Source: Ochromonas danica
Lineage: Eukaryota; Sar; Chrysophyceae; Chromulinales; Chromulinaceae
Direction: 5' to 3'
Assembly: GCA_015146655.1 (NCBI GenBank)
Contig: VKHL01000018.1
Coordinates: 1 to 27,500 of the forward strand
DNA length: 27,500 nt
Numbering within the stretch: the first letter of the stretch is position 1; the number at the start of each line of letters is the position of its first letter. Position numbers and translations under genes: made by a program. Positions 1-8,996 of the stretch are shown here, in pieces. Below the pieces are notes generated by a model. The model saw only the letters and a list, made by a program, of their open reading frames with translations. It was not told the DNA's origin and searched no databases.

Positions 1-345
1 GCACTCTTTCTCGATCGTGGACCAGCGTTGCTGAACCTTTGAAAGAGTTTTTGATAAGAATACGATGGGCTGCTGTGTTCCATCGACCAATTGGTACAAA
101 TATGCTCCAATACCATAATCAGAGGCGTCAGTCTCCAGATATATCGGAGCATGCTCATCCATAAAAAACAATTTTTGACAAGATGAGATTGCATTTACCA
201 ATTTCTTGAAACTTTCCATTGCTTCCTCTGTCCAGTTCATTTTTTCGAACTTGACAACAGCATAATTGGAAATATATTGATACAATACTTGAGATATTGT
301 ACTCATATGAGGGATATGGTCTCGAAAATAGTTCACCAATGTAGC
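1..345 (-). mobile_element. Ty3/gypsy-type retrotransposon pol fragment (fossil)
   Basis: Read on the minus strand, this stretch resembles the end of a Ty3/gypsy reverse transcriptase running into its RNase H domain. Around 300-345 it has the LVNYFRDH-type signature typical of the family, and around 115-150 the TDAS-xYGIGA signature. The left side runs off the window, so total size, LTRs and target duplications cannot be seen. Only an internal piece is present, with no LTR at its right side before CTR9 coding sequence begins. Similarity to family consensus motifs is still clear, so it is probably not very ancient, but no age can be measured from one copy. The right boundary (about 345-385) is estimated from where CTR9-like coding takes over. 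Confidence 0.85.
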
Positions 346-353
346 GCTATTAC

Positions 354-2894
354 GTGGAATGTTACGTGGCACCATCGCCCCCCCTGCGCACTCTTCGCGA
401 CTGTGCTCCAGGTTTCCAATTTGAAAGCGATCTTTGGCTCTCTCAAGCCCAGCTTCGGCATCGCAAAGCGGATCAACACCATCATTCCCATCAGCAACAA
501 CAGAAATCTGCTACTGTTAATGGAGCAGACAATGGAGCTTCTGAAGGGGCAATTGATTATTCTGCTGCACTTGAATGTTATTCCTTTGCCTTAGACTGTC
601 TTAAGGCTCGTGGTCAAGTCGCTCCAAGTGCCGTCTTGAATAATCTTGGAGTGTTATACTTTGTTTTACAAAAGCGAGAGAAGTCTTTGGACTGCTTCGC
701 TGGCGCGCTGGCTCAGCATACTGCCTCTCATCCAAGACCTCATTTGTTACCATTTCTGTATCGTGGACTGGATGATACCGATTGGACGGATCGCTTCCAC
801 GAAACTGCGCATTGTGAAGTTGTGCCCGCTGTGAGTAACGTCATCGTTGGAGGTTCATCTCCATTCACAACGTTTTCCGTTGCTCTTGCTAATAATGGTG
901 AAGTCCAAGATATGGTAGACTTTGCGACTTTGTTGCGTCCAGGAGACTTGGTGCTCATTGGTAATGCGGTATGGACTGTGGAGAGCATTAATTCATCGAA
1001 TGAAATCACCTGTTCTCTACCTTGCCCACGTCTACTATCCTCGGCCGATCCTTTACCATTGCATATTCGCGGAAAAGTCGATCTTGCTTTGGAAGATAGT
1101 CCAGGATTGGCTTACAATGTTGCTAGAGCTCTGGAGGAAGTTGGACAGACTTCTTCTGCAGCTATAATTTATCATCTTCTCCTTCGCTTCCATCCGAGCT
1201 GCCTTGACGGTAAGTTTCAGGAATTGTTGCTTTGACTCTTTCGAGCTGACTTGATTGCATGGAATCTAGCATATTTGCGCTTGAGTGCTATTTCTCGCAC
1301 ACTGGGTGACTTTAATGCTGCATCGACTTGGCTACAGCGAGCGAATCGATTGAAAGAAGATTCAGTGGAGGTTGCTACTGGGCTTGGTGACATCTATCTG
1401 CTAATGGGCCAAGGAGAAGACGCTAAAAAGACATACGAAAAGATATATGTCAAGGTTTGTTTTCGTCTGCTTTCTCTTTCCTTTACCCCTTTCCTTGTCA
1501 TCTGAAGAATACCTGCGAACATAAACAGCATCGAAAGGATCCTCAGCTGCTTCTTTCCCAAGCCAACTTCTATTACAGCTCATATCTTGCCTCGAATCGT
1601 GAAGAGGAGCGTCATTTACGTACTTCTTTCAAGTATTACCACCCTGTGCTTGCGGACCACGTGCGCAATGTCTATGCAGCAAATGGACTTGCTGTAGCAT
1701 GCGCAGAGAAGAATGCTCTTGACGCTGCTCGTGAGATATTTACCAAGGTAAGTAGATGCGTTTGTGTCCTAAGGAGTACAACATTTCACATTTCTTCTTC
1801 ATGTTGACTTTCAGATCCGTGAGGCTGATCATAGTTTTATCACCGAAGACATTTGTGTCAATTTGGCACACGTCCATGCTGCTGAGCAGCGCTATATTGA
1901 TGCAGAAAGACTTTATCTGGCTGCGATGAAGACTGCTCTTCGCTCTGCTCAAGCAACGGGGCAGACCATTGCTCAACTGCAAGAATTAGTTGCCAACGTC
2001 CAATTTCTCCATGGGCGCGATAAGGAAGCTCGCAAGTCATTCTTACGCGCACTCCATTTGAATCCTTTGCAAACCTCTCTATGGACAAATATTGCTGTTT
2101 TGTGCGAGTCAGTCGCTGCCGATGCTTTCGCGCGAGGCAAAGCCAAGTTGCCAAAAGGCGAAAATGCTGTGCTTGCAATACAAGATGAGTTGCGATTGCT
2201 GCGTTTCGGTCGTGCTCTCCTGATTTGGTGTACTACTAATACTGCACAACGCATGATGCGAGCAGATCCTGACAGTCGCAAGAGATTTACACAGCGAGCT
2301 CGCGCTTGTGATGTGAGAAAACCAATAATGCTTGTCCGTTAAATGCTGCTCTAACCTTTTTGTACGTTTCATTAGGATAGCATCGCCAAGTTAAGTCGAT
2401 GGGCTGAATCGATGCATCATCTTATGGTCTTTAACGAAGACGAACGGCGTCGTATTGAGCAAGAGCATCAGCAGAAGTTAAAAGAGCGCGAGGAACAACG
2501 ACTGCGTGAGGAGCTCGAGAAAGATTCTCTTAAAAAGCAGGCGCAATTATTAGCACAAGAACAAGAAAAGCGTCTTGAGCGTATGCGAGATAAATGGCAA
2601 ACTCCTACCGCCTCTGCTCAAGATGAGGGTGGAGGGGGAGCGTCGGGCAAGAAACGAAGTCGGAAGGGGGCGTCTGCGGCTAACAAACAGCTATCTGATG
2701 ATGAAGATGCTGGAATACCAGACTCTGATATCATTCCGTCTGTCTCTGCTTCTGAGAATATGGCAGGCAGCGATGACGATGTGTTGCAAGATATATTCGG
2801 CTCTCCCGCTACCGAGCCAACAGAACATATTGAGGAAGGCTTGGAAGATTCGGATGTTGAGACTTCTCAACCTTCGAAGAAGGCACGCAATTAG
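354..2894 (+). CDS. CTR9: CTR9, Paf1 complex TPR scaffold (C-terminal part, 5' incomplete)
   Basis: CTR9 is the scaffold of the nuclear Paf1 complex, which rides on RNA polymerase II and supports elongation and histone modification. The order matches Ctr9: TPR repeats (APSAVLNNLGVLYF at about 621-662; SCLD|AYLRLSAISR across the first junction; YAANGLAVACAE near 1675), then a charged coiled coil (about 2430-2600) and a Ser/Asp-rich tail with basic patches ending at TAG 2892-2894. Modelled exons: ~354-1209, 1270-1454, 1508-1747, 1815-2312, 2376-2894, with introns of 60, 53, 67 and 63 bp. The acceptor of intron 2 could instead lie 21 bp downstream, in frame. The N-terminal half of the protein is absent. 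The frame is closed by TAG at 342-344 and the upstream DNA is retroelement, so either an intron holds the insertion or the assembly joins unrelated DNA. A His/Gln/Ala/Gly-rich stretch (457-560) and a ~120-residue insert (about 726-1097) interrupt the repeats. Confidence 0.9.
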
Positions 2895-2975
2895 TGAGCA
2901 AGTAGTGATATGCTGTTGTGTAAAGAGAAAGAGCGGGAAGAGAATGTTCTCAATTAACACTACCAGTGATTTGGT

Positions 2976-5655
2976 TCATTGTATGCTAAAACTAAGCAGA
3001 CTGCTGCGTAAGTAATCTAGGAAGAGCGCGGCTCGCGAGAGATGTGGTGTGGAAATCTTTACGACACCTGAAGCTTCACCACTGGCAAAGGAGACCTGCA
3101 GCTGCGCCAGCAGCTTGGCACCATTATTGCCTTCTTCAAGTGCGTAGACAAACAACTTCAATCCCGATTGGTCCGGAAGCACTCCCGAAGCCATGGTAAA
3201 CACCTTCACAACAAGGTTGATATTAAACGCTTTAGACTAGCAGTAAAAGACGAGAATCGGGTAATACCTGTCGGGAGAAGAGCACATTTTCCAAACTAGC
3301 ACAGTCGCGTGGTACTCCAACAAGGTTGATCAGGCTTCCTTTGTATACTTCACTACTTTCAGCCCAAAGTTTCTGAAAGACCGAAGGACTCATCGCTTCA
3401 GCCGAGTAAGGTTGCAGCCTCAATGTGGGAAGGGAAGGCGGGGCAGCAGCAGAAACAGCAGCCGGAGGTGCCGCAGAATGATCCTCCCAGTCAAGTAAAT
3501 TCACCGAGCCAACAACTTGAGGGGCAGAGGGTTGGATTGAGACACTTTCTACTAATTGATCAGTAGCCGCGTCAGTTGCGGGCGGCGCAGGATCGGAAGA
3601 GAGAGCGGAGAATGCTTCCACGGGACTGTCGTCTTCCATCTAAAAGCGTAGCCTTGTTTACTCAAAGTATTTGGAATAAAGGCAAAAAATTAATACTTAC
3701 CAAACGGTAGTTTTCTTGAATGAATTGAACAGATGGTGTCTTAAAGATGACCGCGAGAGAGTTGAACTCAGCAAAGAGTTTCTTCATCAGATCGATGTCT
3801 TTATCTTCCGCAAAGGACGTCTGCACTACAGAACAAGCAACTCCAGCGCTCAGAACAGAAGCTGCAGCTTCGATGTCTGTGCTAAGAAGGCGATAATACA
3901 ATAAAGCTCGGTCGTGAAGATCTTGTTGGCTGTTGTCGTTTACCGCTTTCTTCAGTAGTCGGCCAAGCATACGCTGAACTTCTGGAGGGCGTTGGAAAAA
4001 AAGTTTCATGGTAGCAACAAGAACTTGAAGCTTGATTTCAGAGGAAAAAGCTTCTTCATCATAGCTGTCGATGATCTGTTCCAAGAGATAAGGGGCTTCG
4101 AGGACATTGTGTCCGAACTCTCCCACCATCCACACCAAGGCAGCCTTAGCTTCAGAATCGTCTACACGGCGCAGATACTTTGCCAAATGTGGCAACACTA
4201 AATCGCTTAAGCGGGGATGAATACGCAATAGATCACTGATAACAATGCAGGCCTGGGCGCGCAGGTGGTTCACTTCAGTCTCCTCCAGGATTTGTATCAG
4301 GCCTTGCATCATTTCATCAGCAACGCCTTCCACGTGCATTGCGATCTCTCCCAGTGCTTGAATTGCTTTCTTGGCGAGTTCGGCATCAACATCAGTAACG
4401 TACTCGCGCAACTCCGCCGCAATATCACGAGCGTTAGTGACTGTAGCGAGACTTGGCAGAAGATCAACTTTCAGATGTTTAACATGGGGTGGTTCGTTAT
4501 AGCGCACAAAGAATTGTCTGTACTCTCCTTCGAAGAGGATTGAGACACCAGGTAAAGTGAGGAGTGTCTCGAGGTGGCGCAGAGTGAGATATTGCACTTC
4601 AGGGTTCCCTCCAGTGATCAAAGTGAGCAGAGGAGGCTTCGCACGCTCAACAATCTGAGGTAATAAATCAGGCAAGGGTTCAGTAAGCTTGAAAAAGCAT
4701 TTCAGAGTAGCTAGTACGGAGCCCGAGTTTGCCGTTCGCATGACAGGGTCCAAGAGATTCATGATAGAGAAGACTTCCTCCTCACTTGTTGGTCGATATC
4801 GACTGACAAGATCCAACACAGTGTTGAGACCCCATTCACTAAATTCGCCAATGCGGTTGAGTAAAGCGAACACAAGATCTTGTCGAGCAACAAGGCCGCC
4901 CTTTTGCAACCGCAATTCATGCAGGACATAAAGTGCGTTTGTCACCACATTCGCATCAGCATCTTGCAGCATAATTTCTATCTGATCAATATAATGATTA
5001 GCCTCCACTATGGCCGGGCTGAGATAATGAACTTTGAGCACCCCCAGCACGGCCGTCTTGCGCACATAAGCGGAAACATCGCGCAGAGCCTTTTGAAGAG
5101 GTTGCTCAATATACTCCAGCATAGACTCCAGGCGAAGACCGCATAACGAGCGTAATGCTAGGCCACGTACAAGAGGATTCTCGTTATCACAATCTCTTCT
5201 CAGTGAGTTGATACACATAATGGCCATCTCAGGTTCTGAATGGGCGAAGTTACAAAGATACAAGTACACCATCTTCTTAATGACAATGTCCTTTGTCTCA
5301 ATCGCCTAACAAAACTCTAATCAAGTAATTCACAAAGAATGACCAATGGAGCGACACTCACCATCACCATATCTGTGAAAAGACGCGAAACATCGATTCC
5401 CAAGGTCATGTAGGCGATCACCTTTTTGATAGCCTCACGTTTGCGTCGCACATCTCGATCAGCATTGACGCTTTTCAACAACTTTCCACAAATTGCAATT
5501 AAGAGAAATATTAGTCATCCAGAGAAGGAGCCCGCCAGAGACAAGAAGGAAGGACAGACCTGCTTGAGTTCATTCACTTCTCCTTTCTTCTGATCCACGA
5601 AGTATCCTACCGCCGCTTGGGTGGACATACCAATGTCATTCAAAGCCGACGCCAT
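2976..5655 (-). CDS. AP4B1: AP-4 adaptor complex beta subunit
   Basis: This is the large beta subunit of the AP-4 vesicle coat, which sorts cargo at the trans-Golgi network. Modelled exons on the minus strand are 5655-5560, 5481-5362, 5305-3701, 3639-3268 and 3203-2976 (introns 78, 56, 61 and 64 bp), giving about 806 aa. Human AP4B1, from memory, is about 740. Residues 1-~590 form the adaptin trunk. Several segments read closer to AP-4 beta than to AP-1/AP-2 beta: IVIKKMVYLYLCNFA, NPLVRGLALRSLCGLRLE, FFVRYNEPPHVK and NVLEAPYLLEQ. A Pro/Ala-rich hinge (about 608-685) follows, then a beta-appendage-like end starting SPSVFQKLWAESSEVYKG. The hinge carries LLDWE (nt 3484-3498), a clathrin-box-like motif. 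The start is the first ATG, in MASALNDIGMST, and the upstream sequence shows no further exon. The stop is TGA, 81 bp from the convergent CTR9 stop. Confidence 0.9.
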
Positions 5656-5933
5656 TGCACACAATGATGAATTGGTTCAAGGCCAAGAAGGATGGCTGTG
5701 ATCTCGATCTGTGAATTCGTCCCAAAGCCGAAAGGATCCAGACACCCTCCCACCCAATGCATTTCTCCCACTTCCGCCCTCTGCTGTCTCTGTGTGGGAA
5801 GAAATGGTCGAGACTTGGGAGAAAATCCCCGACGCTGGCTGGTGAAGTTGACTTGACTTCATTAAAAACAAAAGTTCCGAGTTCTCTCCACTTACACATT
5901 AAGTTTTACAGCAATTAAGGAGAAGAAAAATAT
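5656..5933. other. Intergenic region between the EGF-like gene and AP-4 beta
   Basis: Both flanking genes lie on the minus strand, so this holds the 3' end of the EGF-like gene and the AP-4 beta promoter. The open frames inside it look non-coding. I see no repeat or RNA gene. Confidence 0.6.
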
Positions 5934-7040
5934 CTAAACCAAGCAAGAGATGGTTCCACAAGTAGCACCAGTGTAACCAGCAAAGCAATTGCAAATACCT
6001 GTCGCATAATCACACTTGCCACGGCGACCACATTCATAGCTGGAGAAATCTGATTTTTGGAGTTGAGTAATATTGTTGGAGTAAGGAAGAAGCTCAACAC
6101 CCTCAAGTTTGGGTGTGCAACCATCGCCACAGAGATAGTCACGAACCGTGAGGAGATGTTGAGGGCCTTGCACAGAGTCACCCACAAAGGTAATGTTAAG
6201 ATAAACAACATTGGAAGAAGCGCTATAAGAACCAGCAACATCAACATTGTCAATAACACCGTTAGGAAGACGCTCGAGAGCTTGTTCCACATAAAGAATG
6301 AAAGTGCGGAAGTCGCTGGCACCGTTAAATAGAGGAATTGGAAGAGTAGTGAAGGTTTCGTTGAGCTTGCTCTTGAAAGTCAAAGCAAAGGTATTTCCAC
6401 CAAGACCGGAGGTGCCGAAGGTGCTGGTGGGGGCCTGGATTGCAATCTGCTGAACTTGGTACTTAGCAGGTTTAGTTAGATCAGGTCGCTGATCCATCAC
6501 ATCCGTACCATAAGGACACATTCTCTTGGAGCAATCCACATCGCCATACTCAGGGTCGCAATAGCATCCTCGGGTCTTGGAGCGATCCCAACCGTTGTAG
6601 TCAAAAGTCTTGGGGTCTTGCACAGAAAAGTCTCCAGTGCTGTAATCAGCAGCAACCGCACCAAAGGGAAGATCCTGAATATAGACACACCTTCCATGGC
6701 CAGAACAATCATTAGGACAAGTAGACCTCTGGCAGGCTTTGCCTTCATATCCCGGGAAGCACTCACACTCGCCGCTTTCACGGTTGCAAATTCCACGGTT
6801 GGCGCACTCCGCGTATTGGTGACGACGTCCCAATTTGTCGGGATTATCTACCCAAGCAATTTCGTACGGACAGATTCTCTCGGAACAATCACCTGAAAGA
6901 TGAGACAGACCAATGCCCCAATTATCAAAGCACTGGCAAACTCCATGTTGGGTACACTGCCCGTGTCCAGAGCAGCCATTATCACAACCAGCATAGGCAT
7001 ACCCGAAAATAGTGGCGAAGGCAATTAACAACTTGAACAT
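5934..7040 (-). CDS. Secreted EGF/tenascin-like protein
   Basis: Single-exon 368-residue protein. The frame stays open upstream to 7178, but I start at the Met at 7040 because it begins a clear signal peptide (MFKLLIAFATIFGYAYA, about residues 1-17). Three Cys-rich EGF-like units occupy about residues 19-60, 79-118 and 110-176, marked by GCSGHGQC, CANRGICN and CSGHGRC. A cysteine-poor beta-rich segment (~190-300) contains putative N-glycosylation sites (NET, NIT). A final EGF-like unit (ECGRRGKCDYATGICNCFAGYTGATC) precedes the terminal CGTISCLV. No transmembrane segment or GPI signal is evident, so it is probably secreted or wall-associated. This arrangement is common in large heterokont families of unknown function; the ligand is unknown. 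It lies 278 bp upstream of the AP-4 beta start, on the same strand. Confidence 0.85.
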   Translation of the reverse strand: MFKLLIAFATIFGYAYAGCDNGCSGHGQCTQHGVCQCFDNWGIGLSHLSGDCSERICPYEIAWVDNPDKLGRRHQYAECANRGICNRESGECECFPGYEGKACQRSTCPNDCSGHGRCVYIQDLPFGAVAADYSTGDFSVQDPKTFDYNGWDRSKTRGCYCDPEYGDVDCSKRMCPYGTDVMDQRPDLTKPAKYQVQQIAIQAPTSTFGTSGLGGNTFALTFKSKLNETFTTLPIPLFNGASDFRTFILYVEQALERLPNGVIDNVDVAGSYSASSNVVYLNITFVGDSVQGPQHLLTVRDYLCGDGCTPKLEGVELLPYSNNITQLQKSDFSSYECGRRGKCDYATGICNCFAGYTGATCGTISCLV

Positions 7041-7163
7041 TTTGGTCGATAAAGTATTCAAAGCCTTGACTCGATCGATTGTGCGTGACGGGTTGGCGGT
7101 GGCGGTTTTGCTTTGGCCTGTGAGGGAAAACTCAACCCGGATACGGGAAAGGGGGGCACTCTG

Positions 7164-7193
7164 CCGGGGGTCTTCCATCCCGCGGACCCCCTG
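7164..7193. repeat. Short GC-rich hairpin upstream of the EGF-like gene
   Basis: GGGGGTC (7166-7172) pairs perfectly with GACCCCC (7185-7191) across a 12-nt loop. One further C-G pair lies outside a mismatch at the base. It sits immediately beside a stronger hairpin, about 125 bp upstream of the EGF-like start codon. Confidence 0.6.
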
Positions 7194-7240
7194 GAGAAAC
7201 GGACTTCTTCGTGGCTCAACGGAGAAGTCCGTTTCTCAAG
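7191..7240. repeat. 21-bp inverted repeat (strong hairpin)
   Basis: The arms at 7191-7211 and 7220-7240 match at 19 of 21 positions when one is reversed and complemented, including a 15-bp perfect core (7194-7208 with 7223-7237). The loop is 8 nt. It could be a cruciform or protein-binding site in the promoter of the leftward EGF-like gene, an RNA hairpin in its 5' leader, or the scar of a small foldback element. No flanking target duplication was recognised. Confidence 0.85.
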
Positions 7241-7272
7241 GTGGTTAAAGCTCCGCAGGTTGACAGATCCAA

Positions 7273-7342
7273 GATGGGCGATAACATTACAATTACCAAT
7301 CAAACACGATGGGCGATAACATTACAATTACCAATCAAACAC
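7273..7342. repeat. Perfect 35-bp tandem duplication
   Basis: Two identical 35-bp copies lie head to tail (7273-7307 and 7308-7342), each starting GATGGGCGATAACATTAC. Each copy carries an ATG in the same local context. Because 35 is not a multiple of three, the two ATGs open different frames. The lack of any difference suggests a recent duplication. Confidence 0.95.
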
Positions 7343-7638
7343 ACACTACTCTACACGGCAATGCACAACGAAATCAGTTTACCACCGACGAAAAGTTTCC
7401 CAAGTTCGAGGTTGGGCTTGTTGATCGAGAATCGCTGGGCTCTCATAGGCAGCCGCACGTGACGACATTACTGGAAAGAGTCCCTGAAGCCGGAGACGCG
7501 ACCTTTCCAAGGTACTTCGAGAGAGCAATGGATCCGGCAAGTCATTTTTCACCTATGGTATCTACTAGTCAGTTTCACCTGGATTCAACTGGGCATGCCT
7601 CTCCTTACCTTTTTTGGCAGCTCTGTGGGGCATTGTAG
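7309..7638 (+). CDS. Doubtful small ORF, 109 aa
   Basis: The ATG in the second copy of the 35-bp duplication opens a 109-residue frame beginning MGDNITITNQTHTTLHGN and ending at TAG 7636-7638. The protein is polar, with no signal peptide, membrane segment or motif I recognise. Its last 54 bases overlap the 3' end of the gene on the opposite strand. For it: its size, a reasonable residue composition, and its position rightward of a leftward gene with room for a shared promoter. Against it: no family, the overlap, and dependence on a duplicated start. It may be an exon of a larger model or chance. Confidence 0.35.
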   Translation: MGDNITITNQTHTTLHGNAQRNQFTTDEKFPKFEVGLVDRESLGSHRQPHVTTLLERVPEAGDATFPRYFERAMDPASHFSPMVSTSQFHLDSTGHASPYLFWQLCGAL

Positions 7639-8827
7639 TGCCGTCAAAACTTGATCCCAGCGAATCCTATCGTTAGCATCATTTGTTTCGACCTCCATTG
7701 CATCCCATTTTCTTTTTGTGCCTGAGCTTTGTCCATTATCAGCAACAGAGTCCACTTGTTCCAATAGAAATGGCTCGAAAAAAGATAGCATCTATATAAC
7801 AATTATAGACCACATTTAATGCAATTGAACAGTTAAAAATAGAGGTAGAGAGATTTGCGCGTACTTGATGGAGTTGAGCATCCAGCATAGCTTCCACATG
7901 TCTTCCCAGGCAACTCTCAAATAACTTCAGCTTCATTTGTTCTGGGAGCATGTCGTTGGGTTCAATCGACGATGATTTATTAGATGAAGTTAGTGGAACT
8001 TCTTCCTCCACTAGTCCTGCAATCGAAATCCTATCCACGGCACTTTGTACGAGCCCTTCTCGGCTTCTTTGTGTGAGCCAAGCGCTGGAAGAATCTCCAG
8101 GGCTTCTCAAGGGAAAACAATGGTCGTCTAAGCTATGCATCGCATTCCGAGCAAGATTAATAACTGCGAGTGGGGGCGTTCTAAGACGTTCTCGCACCAC
8201 TCTCGAAATGATACTGCGATTCACTCGCCAAGCCACTTTGGAGTCATAACCATCAGGAGCGAAGGCTTGAACTTCACTGATAAACTGCCCAAAATTTCCT
8301 TCAGCGTTGTGAACAACTCTTTCATTTGAGAAGCGCTTCAGTCTGCGATTAGCTGAGGCTTCCAGATCTGGACTTCGTGCCTTTACAGTGGGCCAACTTC
8401 GCAGACCCACCTTCATGTAGTTGAACATCCATAAGTGTAAAGTGAAGTTAACTTTCCACTGCATTGTCCTCGCTACCATGAAAAGAGATTTGGCTGTGGC
8501 AAACTCCTCAGAGCTGATTGCTTCCGCGGATTCGTGAAACTTCTCCATACGATGGCCATACAGTCCCTTGCGGTTGGCAAGGTAATAGAATAGATAAAGA
8601 AAGTCTGCAACAGCAAGATTTTCGGGGAGAGAAGCTGTATGTAAATGAGCATCAGATCTGATATGCGGCAGTGAAATTGGAGGGATGAGGGGATTAAGAT
8701 GGTGAGTATCACACTCAACTGTGTTTGAGATCATGGAGAGTCTCTTTCCATTCATGAGTTGAGTGATGAGCATCTTTTTCACATCCCCTCGTGAATAAGG
8801 CATAGATTTCTTACGACTGACTTCCAT
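7585..8827 (-). CDS. Unrecognised protein, about 389 aa, possibly nuclear
   Basis: Two exons, 8827-7865 and 7791-7585, are joined across a 73-bp GT-AG intron. The start ATG at 8827 opens MEVSRKKSMPYSRGDVKK and the stop is TGA. I do not recognise the family. The protein looks largely alpha-helical: a basic N-terminus; a Leu/Phe/Tyr/Trp-rich middle (about residues 70-145, including VADFLYLFYYLANRKGLYG); a Ser/Pro-rich stretch near 245-300; and a charged helix containing EQMKLKLFESCLGRHVEAML just before the junction. The short second exon carries a basic KRKW patch that could be a nuclear localisation signal. It shares a 169-bp divergent upstream region with the RPAP1-like gene, so common regulation with transcription genes is possible but unproven. 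Confidence 0.75.
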
Positions 8828-8996
8828 TGTTTTAGTCGGCAGATAGATACAGACAGAGTGTTTTGTTACCAGAAGATAGAAAAATGGCGAGATGCGATGT
8901 GATGAAGTCCCAATACTGTCTCAGAATGTCGAATTTCTGAAGTTGTAAACTATAATTCGTGTGTGAATGGGTTTGGAGTTGGGGGACAATCGATAA
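8828..8996. promoter_or_regulatory. Divergent promoter region (169 bp)
   Basis: This is the whole space between the start codons of the unrecognised minus-strand gene (8827) and the RPAP1-like gene (8997). Both promoters and 5' leaders must lie here or inside the neighbouring genes. No TATA box or other motif stands out. The ATG at 8997 is preceded by CGATAA. Confidence 0.6.

Noticed and set aside
354-356. Start codon of CTR9 at 354
   Set aside because: The triplet is GTG and the TPR region here is internal to Ctr9, so it is just where the visible open frame begins.
277-594. + strand 105-codon frame across the retroelement/CTR9 boundary
   Set aside because: It lies out of the CTR9 frame and antisense to the retroelement; the composition is not protein-like.
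740-1009. Minus-strand 89-codon ORF
   Set aside because: Shadow of the CTR9 exon; the + strand reading shows clear TPR similarity on both sides.
2976-5655. AP-1/AP-2 beta adaptin identity
   Set aside because: Segments such as NPLVRGLALRSLCGLRLE and NVLEAPYLLEQ fit AP-4 beta better as I recall the families, though a tree is needed.
5636-5899. Minus-strand ORFs between the EGF-like gene and AP-4 beta
   Set aside because: Low-complexity, no recognisable domain, and they run into the AP-4 beta start region in another frame.
7041-7178. N-terminal 46-residue extension of the EGF-like protein
   Set aside because: The Met at 7040 begins a textbook signal peptide; the extension would bury it.
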